64,000 nucleotides of DNA from Hyunsoonleella flava (GCF_004310325.1 NZ_SIRT01000006.1:1-64000), one strand, 5' to 3'; positions 33,547 to 43,456 are shown, counted from the stretch's first letter. Translations and numbers: made by a program. Notes: generated from the letters alone by a model not told the origin.

Positions 33547-34500
33547 TTGAAAACTCAATTAATTTCAGTTATAATACCCATTTACAATAGGGAATCTATA
33601 GTAAAACCTACTTTAGAGGCTATTTTGAATCAGACATATAAAGATTGGGAATGTGTAATTGTGGACGACGGTAGCACTGATGAAACAGAAAAAATTATTT
33701 TAGACTATTGCTCAAAAGATAAGAGAATACAATTTTTTAAAAGACCAAAGCATCTTAAAAAAGGTGCAAACAGTTGCCGAAACTATGGATTTACAGTAGC
33801 CAAAGGCGAATACATTAACTGGTTTGATAGCGATGATATTATGAAGCCTGAATTTATTGAAACAAAGGTAAGGTCGTTTAATCCAGAATATGATGCCGTA
33901 GTACACCGAAACAATTATGCAAATTACCAACTCACAGCCTTTAGGGATAGTAAGTTTGAATATGAAAACCAGAAAAGTATGTTCTATAACTACGCCATGG
34001 AATTGATAGAACTGCAGACCTGCTGTTTCATGTGGAGGCGAAGTTTCCTTAAAGGGAAAATGCTATTTGATGAAAATATAATGCGCTATCAAGATAATGA
34101 GTTTCACATACGAATGTTAGCTTTAAAGCCAAAGTTAAAAATTATAGATACAGTGCTGGCGACAATTAGAAGTGGAGATGGACATGAAAGTCAAATTAGT
34201 GCAAAGATTAATATAACCAAGAAAAAGCTGTATGATGTATTTTATTATCGTTACCAATGCTTGAAATTAGCAAAAGATCACATCTTGGATGCCGATGCTA
34301 ATTTTAATAAAACCATTGCAAAAAAAGCGCTTTGGGCGTTTTATGCGGGTATCAAATTTGAAAAAAGTATGGTAAAAAGATTAAAAGATTACATTAAGCA
34401 TTATTTAAAACTACAGTATGTATATGCAAGTCCGCAATTAAATCTAATAGATGCTTTAAAATCTCAATTATACATCCTTAAAATCATATTGTTTAGATAA
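33547..34500 (+). CDS. Family 2 glycosyltransferase (tandem paralogue B)
   Basis: 317 residues from a TTG start one base after the preceding stop. Motifs are ISVIIPIYNRESIVKPTL, VIVDDGSTDETE, KGANSCRNYGFTVAKGEYI and WFDSDDIM, clearly paralogous to genes at 31802 and 34500. The C-terminal 90 residues are basic and likely contact the membrane or acceptor. Overlaps the next gene by one base (TAATG). Sugar specificity is unknown. Confidence 0.88.
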   Translation: MKTQLISVIIPIYNRESIVKPTLEAILNQTYKDWECVIVDDGSTDETEKIILDYCSKDKRIQFFKRPKHLKKGANSCRNYGFTVAKGEYINWFDSDDIMKPEFIETKVRSFNPEYDAVVHRNNYANYQLTAFRDSKFEYENQKSMFYNYAMELIELQTCCFMWRRSFLKGKMLFDENIMRYQDNEFHIRMLALKPKLKIIDTVLATIRSGDGHESQISAKINITKKKLYDVFYYRYQCLKLAKDHILDADANFNKTIAKKALWAFYAGIKFEKSMVKRLKDYIKHYLKLQYVYASPQLNLIDALKSQLYILKIILFR

Positions 34501-35450
34501 TGGTATCCATCATCCTCCCTATATATAATAGAGCGCATCTAATAGAGGAAACCCTAAATTCTATTAAGTCCCAGATTTTTAAGGATTGGGAATGCATTAT
34601 TGTTGATGATGGCAGTACGGATACTACCGTTAAAAAAGTAAACTTGCTAATTCAGGATGATAATAGGTTTAAATTATTTGAAAGACCTAATAATATAGCA
34701 AAAGGCCCAAGTGCATGCCGAAATTTTGGCTTTACAAAAATTAAGGGTGACTACTTACAGTTTTTTGATAGCGACGATATTATGCATCCAGATCACCTTA
34801 ATTTAAAAATCAAAGCTATTGAAAAAAATGATGTAGTGGTTTGCAAGTTAAGGGCGTTTTCAGGAGCTTTCAATAAAAGTATTTTTTCTGAAGATGATAA
34901 ATCCTCCAACCTCGTTGAGCCTGAAAACCTGTTTGAAGCATTTGCTACAGGAGTATTTCCTATGATGATGGTAGCGCCACTTTGGAAAACCTCTAGTATA
35001 CAATCGTATTTTCCAATACGAGATGATATGCATATTCTAGAAGATCATGAGTTGTATGCGCGGGCCTTATTTCAAAAAAAATCTTTGGCAATTATTAATA
35101 GGGAACTCATTTATTATAGGGTAGGAGAGCAATCATCAACCAATAGTTTTTATTCTAATGTCGATTATGGTTTAACGTCGTATTTTAAAGCTAAAAATAC
35201 TGTTCTAAAACTATCGCAATCAAATCCTGTTAAATTATCTGTTTTAAAAATGACACTTGGGTTTTTTAGGCAAGCTCTTGCAGAGCGAAACTTCGTAGCA
35301 GCAAGTAAATGTTTAAGTTTTATCAAAGAAAAAAAACTATGCTATAATTTTGTTTTGAAATTAAAGTACTTTCGAATTCACTTTTTCTATATCATATTTA
35401 AAGTAATTCGCAAGGGCGATACTAAATTTAAACCTTTATTTAAGCTATAA
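34500..35450 (+). CDS. Family 2 glycosyltransferase (tandem paralogue C)
   Basis: 316 residues. Motifs are VSIILPIYNRAHLIEETL, IIVDDGSTDTTV, GPSACRNFGFTKIKGDYLQ and FFDSDDIMHPDH, with the aromatic-rich C-terminus of the subfamily. Third of three paralogues in about 3.6 kb. Starts on the last base of the preceding stop codon and its own stop shares a base with the following GT4 gene. Confidence 0.88.
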   Translation: MVSIILPIYNRAHLIEETLNSIKSQIFKDWECIIVDDGSTDTTVKKVNLLIQDDNRFKLFERPNNIAKGPSACRNFGFTKIKGDYLQFFDSDDIMHPDHLNLKIKAIEKNDVVVCKLRAFSGAFNKSIFSEDDKSSNLVEPENLFEAFATGVFPMMMVAPLWKTSSIQSYFPIRDDMHILEDHELYARALFQKKSLAIINRELIYYRVGEQSSTNSFYSNVDYGLTSYFKAKNTVLKLSQSNPVKLSVLKMTLGFFRQALAERNFVAASKCLSFIKEKKLCYNFVLKLKYFRIHFFYIIFKVIRKGDTKFKPLFKL

Positions 35451-36589
35451 TGAAGATTTTAATGGTAGCCATTCCCAATCATCATTTTTTTCAATGGGTA
35501 AACCAGCTGAAAGACTCTGGTTTTGAGGTGTTTTGGATTGATGCAAATGACGATGGGGTAGTATCACACAGGATACCATGGGTAAAACAAGTTAAGGGAT
35601 GGAGGCTTAATTGGGATTATCCATTACGATTGACTTTAAAAAAGAGAGTTCCTGGATTGTATAAATTTTTGCAAAAATTTAATGAAAAAAGTCTAGCGAC
35701 TGCTATCGGTGAAAGTATTTCATCCGTTAATCCAGACATTGTACATTGCTTCGAAATGCAGCTCACGGGCTTTTCCATTCTACCAATTATGAAGGGAAAT
35801 AATATACCTTTTATCTATTCCTCTTGGGGAAGCGATGTGTACTATTATAAGAAAAGAGGAACAACAGATAAGGAAGTAGAAGATTTTATGAAGCGGGTGG
35901 ACGTATTAATTTCCGATTGCCATCGGGATGTAAAAGCACTTAAGGATTTAGGTTTTGACAAAACATCCTACGTCTTTCCTGGTAACGGTGGCATTACTGT
36001 GGATACCACAAAAATTAAAGCACAAAAAGATAGAATTATCATCCTTTTTAAAGGGTATCAGTATGATGCTGGTGAAGCTCTGCAAATTGTAAAAGCCATA
36101 GAATTACTGAATTTAGAGCTAATTAAGAATGTTGAGTTTCATGTATATAGTACAGATAAAGAACTAGAAAATTATATCAAAGCCTCTCACGTTTTTAATC
36201 AACTATCTTATGTTATCCATCCAAGGCATGAAAGACTTAAAAATGAAGAATTATTAATGCTTATGGGGAAAAGTATCATTCATTTAGGCAATAATCTTTC
36301 CGATGGTATGCCTAATGCACTTTTAGAAGCTATGGCTATGGGAGCATTTCCCATCCAATCTAATCCTGGAGGGGCTACTGCCGAAGTTATAGAGGACGGA
36401 GTTAATGGTTTCTTAATTGAAAACCCTTTGGATTTTAAAGCAATTTCGAAATTAATGGAAGATGCCTTAAGCGATTTGCAACTAAGACAAAAAGCACAAG
36501 ATTATAATGTTAGATTTATTGAAAATAATTATAAACGTGCTACCTTACAGCCTAAAATAATTCAACTTTACAAAGACACGATAGTATAA
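35450..36589 (+). CDS. Family 4 glycosyltransferase
   Basis: 379 residues with a GT-B fold. The N-terminal half contains MLQ-free Rossmann strands (ILMVAIPNHHFFQWVNQL, VFWIDAND) and FIYSSWGSDVYYY near 120-132. The C-terminal donor site has IIHLGNNLSDGMPNALLEAMAMGAFPIQSNPGG (about 275-307), the E(x7)E-type motif of GT4 retaining enzymes. Begins on the last base of the upstream stop. The sugar is unknown. Confidence 0.88.
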   Translation: MKILMVAIPNHHFFQWVNQLKDSGFEVFWIDANDDGVVSHRIPWVKQVKGWRLNWDYPLRLTLKKRVPGLYKFLQKFNEKSLATAIGESISSVNPDIVHCFEMQLTGFSILPIMKGNNIPFIYSSWGSDVYYYKKRGTTDKEVEDFMKRVDVLISDCHRDVKALKDLGFDKTSYVFPGNGGITVDTTKIKAQKDRIIILFKGYQYDAGEALQIVKAIELLNLELIKNVEFHVYSTDKELENYIKASHVFNQLSYVIHPRHERLKNEELLMLMGKSIIHLGNNLSDGMPNALLEAMAMGAFPIQSNPGGATAEVIEDGVNGFLIENPLDFKAISKLMEDALSDLQLRQKAQDYNVRFIENNYKRATLQPKIIQLYKDTIV

Positions 36590-36601
36590 GGCTTAAGCTA
36601 A

Positions 36602-37480
36602 ATGGAAGTATCTTTTTTAATAGTTACAAAACATAGGGCGAAAGATTTGGCATTTACGCTAGATAAACTAAAAGCTATTGTTGACACCTCACAACATGAA
36701 GTCTTAGTGTTTGTTGATGGGTGTACAGAAACTGAAGCTATAATTGATGATTATGATTGGGTAAAATGGACGGTTTCGCAAGAAAGTATCAGTGCATCTC
36801 CTGCACGAAATTTATTGTATAAGAAGGGAAAAGGCAAAGTTTTTATCGGTTTAGATGATGATGCCCACCCTATAAGTGCAGATTTTATTAATTCGGTTTT
36901 TCATTGTTTTGAACAAGATGCTAATCTGGGGATTATTGCGTTTCAAGAAGTGAGAGGTTTGTTTAAATCTGATGCAGTGGCACTAGAGAACTCAAAACAG
37001 TTGGAGTCTTATTACACTAACGATTTTGTAGGTTGTGGGTTTGGTATAAAGAAAAGTGTCTATGAGCTCACCAGAGGTTTTCCCAATTGGATGGATATTT
37101 ATGGAGAAGAATCAGTGGTAGCTCTAGAAGTTTTAGATTTGGGGTACACTATTTTTTACCAACCAGAAATAAAAGTTAACCACAGAGTGGATGTTCAATT
37201 AAGAAAAAAGAGAGGTAGAAATTATTACAGGTTTCAGCGTCAACTAAAAAATAGTATCAATTTTTATATTGTATATTATAAAAATCCATTAAAAAAAATA
37301 GCAAAAGTACTTTGGCATAACTTTGTTAAATATGCCTTGAAAGACACCACATATTTTATGGATTATTTTAAGGCAATATTTAAAACCATTTTAGGTTTAC
37401 CAAAAGTTTTAAAACACAGAAAACCTGTAAAACCTGAAACCATACAAAAAAAACTAAACTCGCAAGGTCTAAAATATTGA
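36602..37480 (+). CDS. Family 2 glycosyltransferase
   Basis: 292 residues. VSFLIVTKHRAKDLAFTL opens the GT-A domain; VFIGLDDDAHPIS (about 78-90) supplies the DxD-type acidic motif; GCGFGIKKSVYELTRGFP and WMDIYGEESVVALEVLDLG (about 160-180) contain the catalytic ED-like pair. A basic C-terminal part follows. Its stop overlaps the TTG start of the GT10-like gene by 4 bases. Confidence 0.86.
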   Translation: MEVSFLIVTKHRAKDLAFTLDKLKAIVDTSQHEVLVFVDGCTETEAIIDDYDWVKWTVSQESISASPARNLLYKKGKGKVFIGLDDDAHPISADFINSVFHCFEQDANLGIIAFQEVRGLFKSDAVALENSKQLESYYTNDFVGCGFGIKKSVYELTRGFPNWMDIYGEESVVALEVLDLGYTIFYQPEIKVNHRVDVQLRKKRGRNYYRFQRQLKNSINFYIVYYKNPLKKIAKVLWHNFVKYALKDTTYFMDYFKAIFKTILGLPKVLKHRKPVKPETIQKKLNSQGLKY

Positions 37481-38463
37481 TAAAAAAGAAGTTAATGCTA
37501 GTAAAAATTTGCAGATACTATCCCTATCCTGATATAAAACGACAAACTCCAAAGCAATCTTTTAAATGGAAACATATTACGTTTACCGAGGAAGATGTAA
37601 AGGAGTGCGATTTTTTGGTGATTCTAGACTATCCAAAAACTGATGTAAAGGTAAAAGTAAATCCTGATAATATCTTGCACTTATGTTTAGAGCCAGCAAA
37701 TGAGATTTCAAAATACCGTCAATATGCAAATAAGAAGGTATCCGTAATTTATAATCAAATAAACCAAGGAGGGAAATATGTATTGGCGCAACCGGCACTA
37801 CCTTGGCATTTAGACCAAGATTATGATTATTTTAAACAATTAAAGCCTAAAGATTTACAGAAAGAAGACAAAATAGTTTGGGTCACCAGCAACCAGCGCA
37901 CATCTATTCAGCATAGTAAAAGGATGGATTTTCTAGAATCTATTTCAGATTTGCCTTTTGTACATTTATTCGGAAGAGGCATTAAGGAAGTAGATAGCAA
38001 GTGGGATGTGATGAAATCTTCAAAATATACCATTGCCTATGAAAACTTTCGCAATGATTATTACTGGACAGAGAAAATAGCCGATTGCTTTTTAAGTTAC
38101 AATGTGCCTTTATATTTTGGATGTGAGCGTATTGAAGACTATTTTCCTGCAGAGGCTATAATCCAAATTGATCCAAAGGATAAGCATATCAAACAGTTTT
38201 TAAAGGAAACAGTGAATTCTAAAACTTATGAGCATAAATTGGAAGCTATTAAAGAGGCTCGAGAACTTGTTTTAGACCATTACCAAATGTTTCCATTTAT
38301 TACCAATCAAATTGATGCAATACTATCAAAAAGAGGTGCGAATTCATGTGATAAAAAAGAATTAATCCACCTCAAGGGCGGTAATGCATATTATGATAAT
38401 TACCCAAAATCGCTGGATGTTAAAAAATTCATTAGAAAAGTAAAACGCAAATTTAAACAATAG
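37477..38463 (+). CDS. GT10-like (alpha-1,3-fucosyltransferase family) glycosyltransferase
   Basis: 328 residues from a TTG start. The GT10 C-terminal donor-binding motif is visible: SSKYTIAYENFRNDYYWTEKIADCFLSYNVPLYFGCERIEDYFP at about 180-224, matching the family pattern (F/Y)xxxxENxxxxxYxTEK(I/L)xDxxxxxxVPxYxG. WVTSNQR near 135-141 is the N-terminal partner. Family members move fucose from GDP-fucose. The manA gene at 6411 feeds the same donor pathway, but GDP-fucose synthesis genes are not in the window. Substrate is inferred from the family only. Confidence 0.82.
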   Translation: MIKKKLMLVKICRYYPYPDIKRQTPKQSFKWKHITFTEEDVKECDFLVILDYPKTDVKVKVNPDNILHLCLEPANEISKYRQYANKKVSVIYNQINQGGKYVLAQPALPWHLDQDYDYFKQLKPKDLQKEDKIVWVTSNQRTSIQHSKRMDFLESISDLPFVHLFGRGIKEVDSKWDVMKSSKYTIAYENFRNDYYWTEKIADCFLSYNVPLYFGCERIEDYFPAEAIIQIDPKDKHIKQFLKETVNSKTYEHKLEAIKEARELVLDHYQMFPFITNQIDAILSKRGANSCDKKELIHLKGGNAYYDNYPKSLDVKKFIRKVKRKFKQ

Positions 38464-38478
38464 AAACACGTTCTTTAA

Positions 38479-39918
38479 ATGCTGTTCAACTCCATAGATT
38501 TTGCTATTTTTCTGCCTATAGTGTTTCTGCTATATTGGTTTGTAGCCAATAGAAATTTAAAGCTGCAAAATATAGTATTGGTTTTGGCTAGCTACATATT
38601 TTATGGCTGGTGGGATTACCGATTTTTAGCGTTGATAGTTTTTAGCTCTTTGGTAGATTATGGTATTGGACTAAAGTTAAAAAAAGAAGAAAAGCTTACC
38701 ACGAGAAAAACCTTATTATGGACTAGCATTCTAGTAAATCTCGGGTTCTTAGGCTTTTTTAAATACTATAACTTTTTTGTAGACAACTTTGTAACAGCAT
38801 TTTCATTCTTAGGTCAAAGCATTCAACCCAATACGCTTGATATTATTTTACCTGTTGGAATAAGTTTCTATACATTTCAAACGTTAAGTTATACCATTGA
38901 TGTGTACAAACGAAAATTAGAGCCTACCCAAGATTTCGTCTCGTTTTTGGCCTTTGTTAGCTTTTTTCCACAACTAGTTGCAGGTCCTATTGAGCGTGCT
39001 ACAAATTTATTGCCTCAGTTTTACAAAAAGAGACATTTTGATTACTCCGAAGCTGTAGATGGCTGTAAGCAGATACTTTGGGGTTTGTTCAAAAAGGTTG
39101 TAATTGCTGATAGCTGCGCGGAATATGCCAACCAAATTTTTAATAGTTCCTTTGAATATTCTGGGAGTACATTGTTTTTGGGAGCATTGTTTTTTACGTT
39201 TCAAATCTATGGTGATTTCTCTGGCTATTCTGATATAGCTATAGGCACAGCGAGATTATTCGGTTTTAATTTAAAACAGAATTTTGCCTTTCCATATTTT
39301 TCAAGAGACATTGCTGAATTTTGGAGACGGTGGCATATATCTTTATCTACTTGGTTTAGGGATTACTTATACATCCCACTTGGCGGAAGTAGAGGTAGTA
39401 GTTGGAGCAAGGTTAGGAATACTTTCGTAATTTTTATTGTAAGCGGTTTTTGGCATGGTGCAAACTGGACATTTATAGCTTGGGGATGTTTAAACGCCCT
39501 TTACTTTTTACCATTGATGCTTGGTAAGCGCAATAGAAAGCATCTAAATACCGTAGCTCAGAATAGTGTTTTGCCAAACTTAAAGGAAAGCGTAAGTATG
39601 CTACTTACTTTTTTACTTACAGTTTTAGCTTGGGTGTTTTTTAGAGCCGATAATATGGATCATGCCATAAGCTACCTTAGCGAAATATTTTCTGAGACTC
39701 TATTTACATTGCCAACAATAAGACCGAAGGATGTCATCATTCTTATTGTTGTTTTCATGATTATTGAATGGATGGGTAGAGCACAGCAATATGCTATTGA
39801 AGCAATGTTCCTGAAAAAAAATAGGGTGCTAAGATGGAGTTTTTACATGATTTTAATTGCCTTAGTTTTAATGTTCAGTAACGAAACTTCACAAGAGTTT
39901 ATTTATTTTCAATTTTAG
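38479..39918 (+). CDS. MBOAT family O-acyltransferase (AlgI-like)
   Basis: 479 residues with about ten membrane segments. It has FYTFQTLSYTIDVYK, FFPQLVAGPIERA, EFWRRWHISLSTWFRDYLYIPLGGSR (about 280-306) and FWHGANWTFIAWG (about 321-333), the last holding the catalytic histidine of the MBOAT family. These proteins pass an acyl group (often acetyl) across the membrane to a periplasmic partner. The next gene, starting 0 bp after this stop, is SGNH-like, the usual partner. The pair probably acetylates the glycan outside the cytoplasm. Confidence 0.92.
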   Translation: MLFNSIDFAIFLPIVFLLYWFVANRNLKLQNIVLVLASYIFYGWWDYRFLALIVFSSLVDYGIGLKLKKEEKLTTRKTLLWTSILVNLGFLGFFKYYNFFVDNFVTAFSFLGQSIQPNTLDIILPVGISFYTFQTLSYTIDVYKRKLEPTQDFVSFLAFVSFFPQLVAGPIERATNLLPQFYKKRHFDYSEAVDGCKQILWGLFKKVVIADSCAEYANQIFNSSFEYSGSTLFLGALFFTFQIYGDFSGYSDIAIGTARLFGFNLKQNFAFPYFSRDIAEFWRRWHISLSTWFRDYLYIPLGGSRGSSWSKVRNTFVIFIVSGFWHGANWTFIAWGCLNALYFLPLMLGKRNRKHLNTVAQNSVLPNLKESVSMLLTFLLTVLAWVFFRADNMDHAISYLSEIFSETLFTLPTIRPKDVIILIVVFMIIEWMGRAQQYAIEAMFLKKNRVLRWSFYMILIALVLMFSNETSQEFIYFQF

Positions 39919-40821
39919 ATGAAGCTATTTTTAAAACGTATTCTTCTATTTGGTTTGTTGTTTTTCTTAGTTGAAAAAGCGAGTCTCTTTTTGTTGAATT
40001 GCGCTAAAAATAATCAGTACGATAAACGTTTAGAATATGTTTTAGAGGGGCAAATGAATAAGGATATTATCATTTTTGGCTCTTCTATCGGAGCAGGAAA
40101 TATTTTGGCTGGAGATATTCAAAAAGCTCAGGATTTAGAAACATACAATTTGTCCTATCACGGGTCTGATATTATATTTCATAAGTTTTTATTAGAGACG
40201 CTATTGAAATTTAATAAGGCACCTGAAAAAATACTTCTGGTTGTTGATAACCCGTTTTACTTTAAAGAAGCCGCTTTATCTTTTAGGTATGATATTTTAA
40301 AACCATTATCAGAGTATAACTTTATTAACGACGCATTGATAGAAAAAGATAATCAACCATATTACAGCAAGTTTTTATATCTAGGAAGATTGAATAAGGA
40401 TATGTTAAGCTTCAAAAAAGTATCTAATAATGATAGTAATCCACTAGACAGTTTTGGGTCACAACCTTTATTGGATCTTGAAAAATATCCTTCAACTATT
40501 GAAAAAACAAAAAGCAACTATCAAAAAGACATAGAAGATCTGCTTAAGGTTAAGGCCTTTAAAGATATTCAGGATATGTGTAAAGAACATGAAATTGAAC
40601 TCATTTGTGTATTTCCTCCAAGTTTCAGAACACATAACTCAGTTTTTATTGAACGATTTGAGCAACTTATTGATAAAAATGTTGCTAAAATGTTTGTTTA
40701 TGATACATCGCTTGAAGCATATCTTGATAAACTTAACTATTACGACAACGCTCATTTGAACATTACCGGTGCGAAGCTCTTTACTTCAGAATTGAATAAC
40801 TATTTATCCTCGCTAGACTAG
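39919..40821 (+). CDS. SGNH-like acyltransferase partner of MBOAT (AlgJ/DltD-type)
   Basis: 300 residues with one N-terminal membrane anchor (about 8-26) and the rest periplasmic. IIIFGSSIGAGN (about 51-62) provides the block I serine, and YYDNAHLNITGAKLF (about 275-289) the DxxH catalytic pair of SGNH hydrolase-like acetyltransferases. It follows the MBOAT gene with no spacing. It would complete acyl transfer onto the polymer. The stop codon touches the stop of the opposing gene with no gap. Confidence 0.8.
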   Translation: MKLFLKRILLFGLLFFLVEKASLFLLNCAKNNQYDKRLEYVLEGQMNKDIIIFGSSIGAGNILAGDIQKAQDLETYNLSYHGSDIIFHKFLLETLLKFNKAPEKILLVVDNPFYFKEAALSFRYDILKPLSEYNFINDALIEKDNQPYYSKFLYLGRLNKDMLSFKKVSNNDSNPLDSFGSQPLLDLEKYPSTIEKTKSNYQKDIEDLLKVKAFKDIQDMCKEHEIELICVFPPSFRTHNSVFIERFEQLIDKNVAKMFVYDTSLEAYLDKLNYYDNAHLNITGAKLFTSELNNYLSSLD

Positions 40822-42147
40822 TTAAAAAATATTAGGAGCTATTTTTCTTAAAATATCAGATAACAAATTACTATCTGTAAAAATGAATTTTGCCTGATAT
40901 AACAAAAGGAGTAGCAAATTGATGTTAAATATTAATTCTGGCTTAATTTTAAGGGTATTCCATTTAAAATCTTCAAGCAGTTTATGAAAAAACAAGATGC
41001 CCAAAAACACAAATGAAGTGTACCAGCGTATTTCCAAACTAGTTAATACCACAAAGCATAATAAAAAAGTATAGCTCCAAAAAAACAAGAAAAACGATTT
41101 TGAAAACTTAAGATTGTCGTTCAAAGCCTTTCTACTTTTCAACATATAAAAACTAAAAGCGAGTATCACAAAAAGCCCCAGCCCAAAGAATCTAAAAAAT
41201 ATACTGTGAAGCGTAAACCATAATTCATTAAAAAACTCGCGAATGCTGAAACCCCAATTAAAAGTAACGCTTTCAATAAATGTTTTTGGCAAATGTTCGC
41301 TTCCATTTTTGTCTATGTAGTCTTGCAGTTCCTCCCAACTTATTCGACTGTGTTCGGGTATTTTTTCTTCGTAGATATAGATTTGAGATACGTAATTTAA
41401 TTGAGCCCATGTAAGCCCGTTCTCCGGGTCTTTATTAATGGATGAAAGTGTTTTATTTGAAATTAAGGATGGCGCATGCAAACAAAAGCCAATAATTAAT
41501 GCTGTTATACCAACTTTAAAACCTGTTTTAAAATCTTTCAAAAAGAAAAAAATATAACCTGGAATTATGATAAAAGCCGAAATTCTTGTGCCTATTATCA
41601 AACCAATGATTACGCCTAAAAGCAATATATTCTTGTTGTTTTTCTTTTTACAGCTATCATAAAGTAGCACAATAGAATATATTACCAACAAATGTAAAAA
41701 GTCGTCATTTATACCTTGCCAAAATATTCTGTAGGCTAAAAAGTTGATGGTTAGTATTATACTGGAATAAAAAAAGACCCCCTCTAGTTTTAGTTTGTGT
41801 TTGGCAAAGTTGTAAAGTAACAAAAGAGTTATGATAGTGGAGCTCAATGAAAACACCCTAAAACCAATTAAAGGATTTTCAAATAATATAGCGAAAGGAT
41901 ATGATAGTATATAGAACGAAGGTGATAATCCACCATTCATCCATTCTGAAAAAAAACCATTTACTTGTATATTACTAAACGCTTTTAAAAAGCTTTGTTC
42001 ATCTCCATAAGGTATTTGCAATCTCATGAACGTTTCGGTCCTAAGTACAAAGTAAATTATTGTAGAAATAAAGGATATATCAAGTAATCTTCTTGAGTTC
42101 CAAAAAGATGTTTCAAGTGCTTTACGCATTACCAAACATTTCTTCAA
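40822..42147 (-). CDS. GT-C-type membrane glycosyltransferase-like protein, inverted in the locus
   Basis: 441 residues with about ten membrane segments. The first loop has QIPYGDEQSFLKAFSNI (about 50-66), where D-E in the first periplasmic loop resembles the catalytic acidic site of ArnT/GT39 and related GT-C enzymes. WMNGGLSPSFYILSYPFAILF is typical of the DUF/GT39-like group. It would use a polyprenyl-linked donor at the periplasmic face. It is the only minus-strand gene of the locus. An internal Met (residue 7) is an alternative start. Confidence 0.7.
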   Translation of the reverse strand: MKKCLVMRKALETSFWNSRRLLDISFISTIIYFVLRTETFMRLQIPYGDEQSFLKAFSNIQVNGFFSEWMNGGLSPSFYILSYPFAILFENPLIGFRVFSLSSTIITLLLLYNFAKHKLKLEGVFFYSSIILTINFLAYRIFWQGINDDFLHLLVIYSIVLLYDSCKKKNNKNILLLGVIIGLIIGTRISAFIIIPGYIFFFLKDFKTGFKVGITALIIGFCLHAPSLISNKTLSSINKDPENGLTWAQLNYVSQIYIYEEKIPEHSRISWEELQDYIDKNGSEHLPKTFIESVTFNWGFSIREFFNELWFTLHSIFFRFFGLGLFVILAFSFYMLKSRKALNDNLKFSKSFFLFFWSYTFLLCFVVLTSLEIRWYTSFVFLGILFFHKLLEDFKWNTLKIKPELIFNINLLLLLLYQAKFIFTDSNLLSDILRKIAPNIF

Positions 42148-42189
42148 AAGTAATTAAAATATGTATAAAGTATTCTGATATCAGCCTTG

Positions 42190-42213
42190 AAAAGGTCGAG
42201 TAGGTGGCCTTTT
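42190..42213. other. Hairpin in the divergent region at 42148-42290
   Basis: AAAAGGTC and GGCCTTTT form an 8-bp stem (one G-U) with an 8-base loop. It lies between the start of the inverted GT-C gene and the nonulosonate genes. It could be a leader hairpin of the minus-strand gene or a weak terminator. No -7 box with a clean TAnnTTTG is visible for the plus-strand gene. Confidence 0.35.
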
Positions 42214-42290
42214 ATCCATAAAAACATTACTTTCATCCTAAAAAAAGTGTATTTTAGCGATAATTACAGAAGATTCAATGATTTGCCTCT

Positions 42291-43445
42291 ATGAAAAAAA
42301 TCGGTTTTATCCCTTTAAGAAAAAATTCTAAAGGAATTCTTGGAAAAAACAAGCGTAAAATGGTGGGAAGACCACTTTTTACATGGGTTTTGGGAGAAGC
42401 TATTTTATCTAGCCTAGATACTGTTTATGTATACACCGATGACGATTCTATCATCAGTTTTATTGAAAAGGAATATCATTACACCGATAAAGTAAAGGCT
42501 TTAAAACGCTCTGATATTTCAGCAACCGATTCGGCTTCAACAGAAAGTGCCATGTTGGAATTTGCAGAGAAAACAGATTTTGATTTTGATGTATTTTGCC
42601 TATTACAAGCCACGTCTCCCTTTACAAAAGCAATGGATATTGAGAATTGTTTAAATGAAATAGACAATGGTAAAGATTCAGCATTAACCGTAGTAAAAAC
42701 ACATAGATTTGTTTGGAATGAAGATGGTACACCAGTAAACTACAACTACGAGAAACGTCCTAGAAGACAAGATTTTGAAGGTTTATCGATAGAAAATGGT
42801 GCTGTGTATTGCTGTAAGAAACAGGTGCTTCAAAAACATAAAAACCGACTGGGAGGTGATATAGCAGTGGTAAAAATGCCAGAGGAAAGTCTTCATGAAA
42901 TTGATTCTGAACAGGACTGGACCGTAGTTGAGAATTTATTAATTGAAAGGCAAAAGCACACAAAACGTCCTGAAAAAATAACACACTTTGTGTTGGACGT
43001 AGATGGTGTATTTACTGATGGCACAATTTCTTATACCAAAGAAGGTGAGCACACTAAGAGGTTTGATATGCGCGATGGTATGGGACTTGAAATTTTAAGA
43101 CAATTTGGTGTTGAGGTTATGGTGATGACAAGTGAGCAGTCTGAATTAGTAGCAAAACGTATGCAGAAACTTCAAATTCCTAAAGTGTTTTTAGGTGTAA
43201 AGGATAAATTTACCTTACTGCAATCATTGGCTGTAAGTCAAAAATTCTCGCTAAACAATGTGGCTTACATCGGTGACGATGTAAATGATATGACCAATAT
43301 TTGTAGTGTTGGTTGGTCCTTTGCTCCAAATAATGCAATGGATGAAATAAAGCGAGTGGCAGATATAGTCCTGTCTAAAAACTCAGGATCAGGTGCCATA
43401 CGAGAGGCGTGTCAATTCATTAAAAACTACAATAAACGTTTTTAG
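42291..43445 (+). CDS. Acylneuraminate cytidylyltransferase fused to a HAD phosphatase domain
   Basis: 384 residues. The N-terminal domain (1-225) has the CMP-sugar synthetase start FIPLRKNSKGILGKNKRKM, the nucleotide-binding AxRxxSK-like layout (PLRKNSK), and YTDDDSI and LLQATSPF. It activates a nonulosonate with CTP. The C-terminal domain (about 230-384) is a HAD/KdsC-like phosphatase: FVLDVDGVFTDG (DxDx motif), MTSEQSELVAKR, and YIGDDVNDM. Such fusions occur in some bacteria and in animal CMAS. The phosphatase could remove the 9-phosphate made by the adjacent synthase route. Sugar type (Neu5Ac, Kdn, other) is not decidable. Confidence 0.88.
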   Translation: MKKIGFIPLRKNSKGILGKNKRKMVGRPLFTWVLGEAILSSLDTVYVYTDDDSIISFIEKEYHYTDKVKALKRSDISATDSASTESAMLEFAEKTDFDFDVFCLLQATSPFTKAMDIENCLNEIDNGKDSALTVVKTHRFVWNEDGTPVNYNYEKRPRRQDFEGLSIENGAVYCCKKQVLQKHKNRLGGDIAVVKMPEESLHEIDSEQDWTVVENLLIERQKHTKRPEKITHFVLDVDGVFTDGTISYTKEGEHTKRFDMRDGMGLEILRQFGVEVMVMTSEQSELVAKRMQKLQIPKVFLGVKDKFTLLQSLAVSQKFSLNNVAYIGDDVNDMTNICSVGWSFAPNNAMDEIKRVADIVLSKNSGSGAIREACQFIKNYNKRF

Positions 43446-43456
43446 TTATAAACTCT

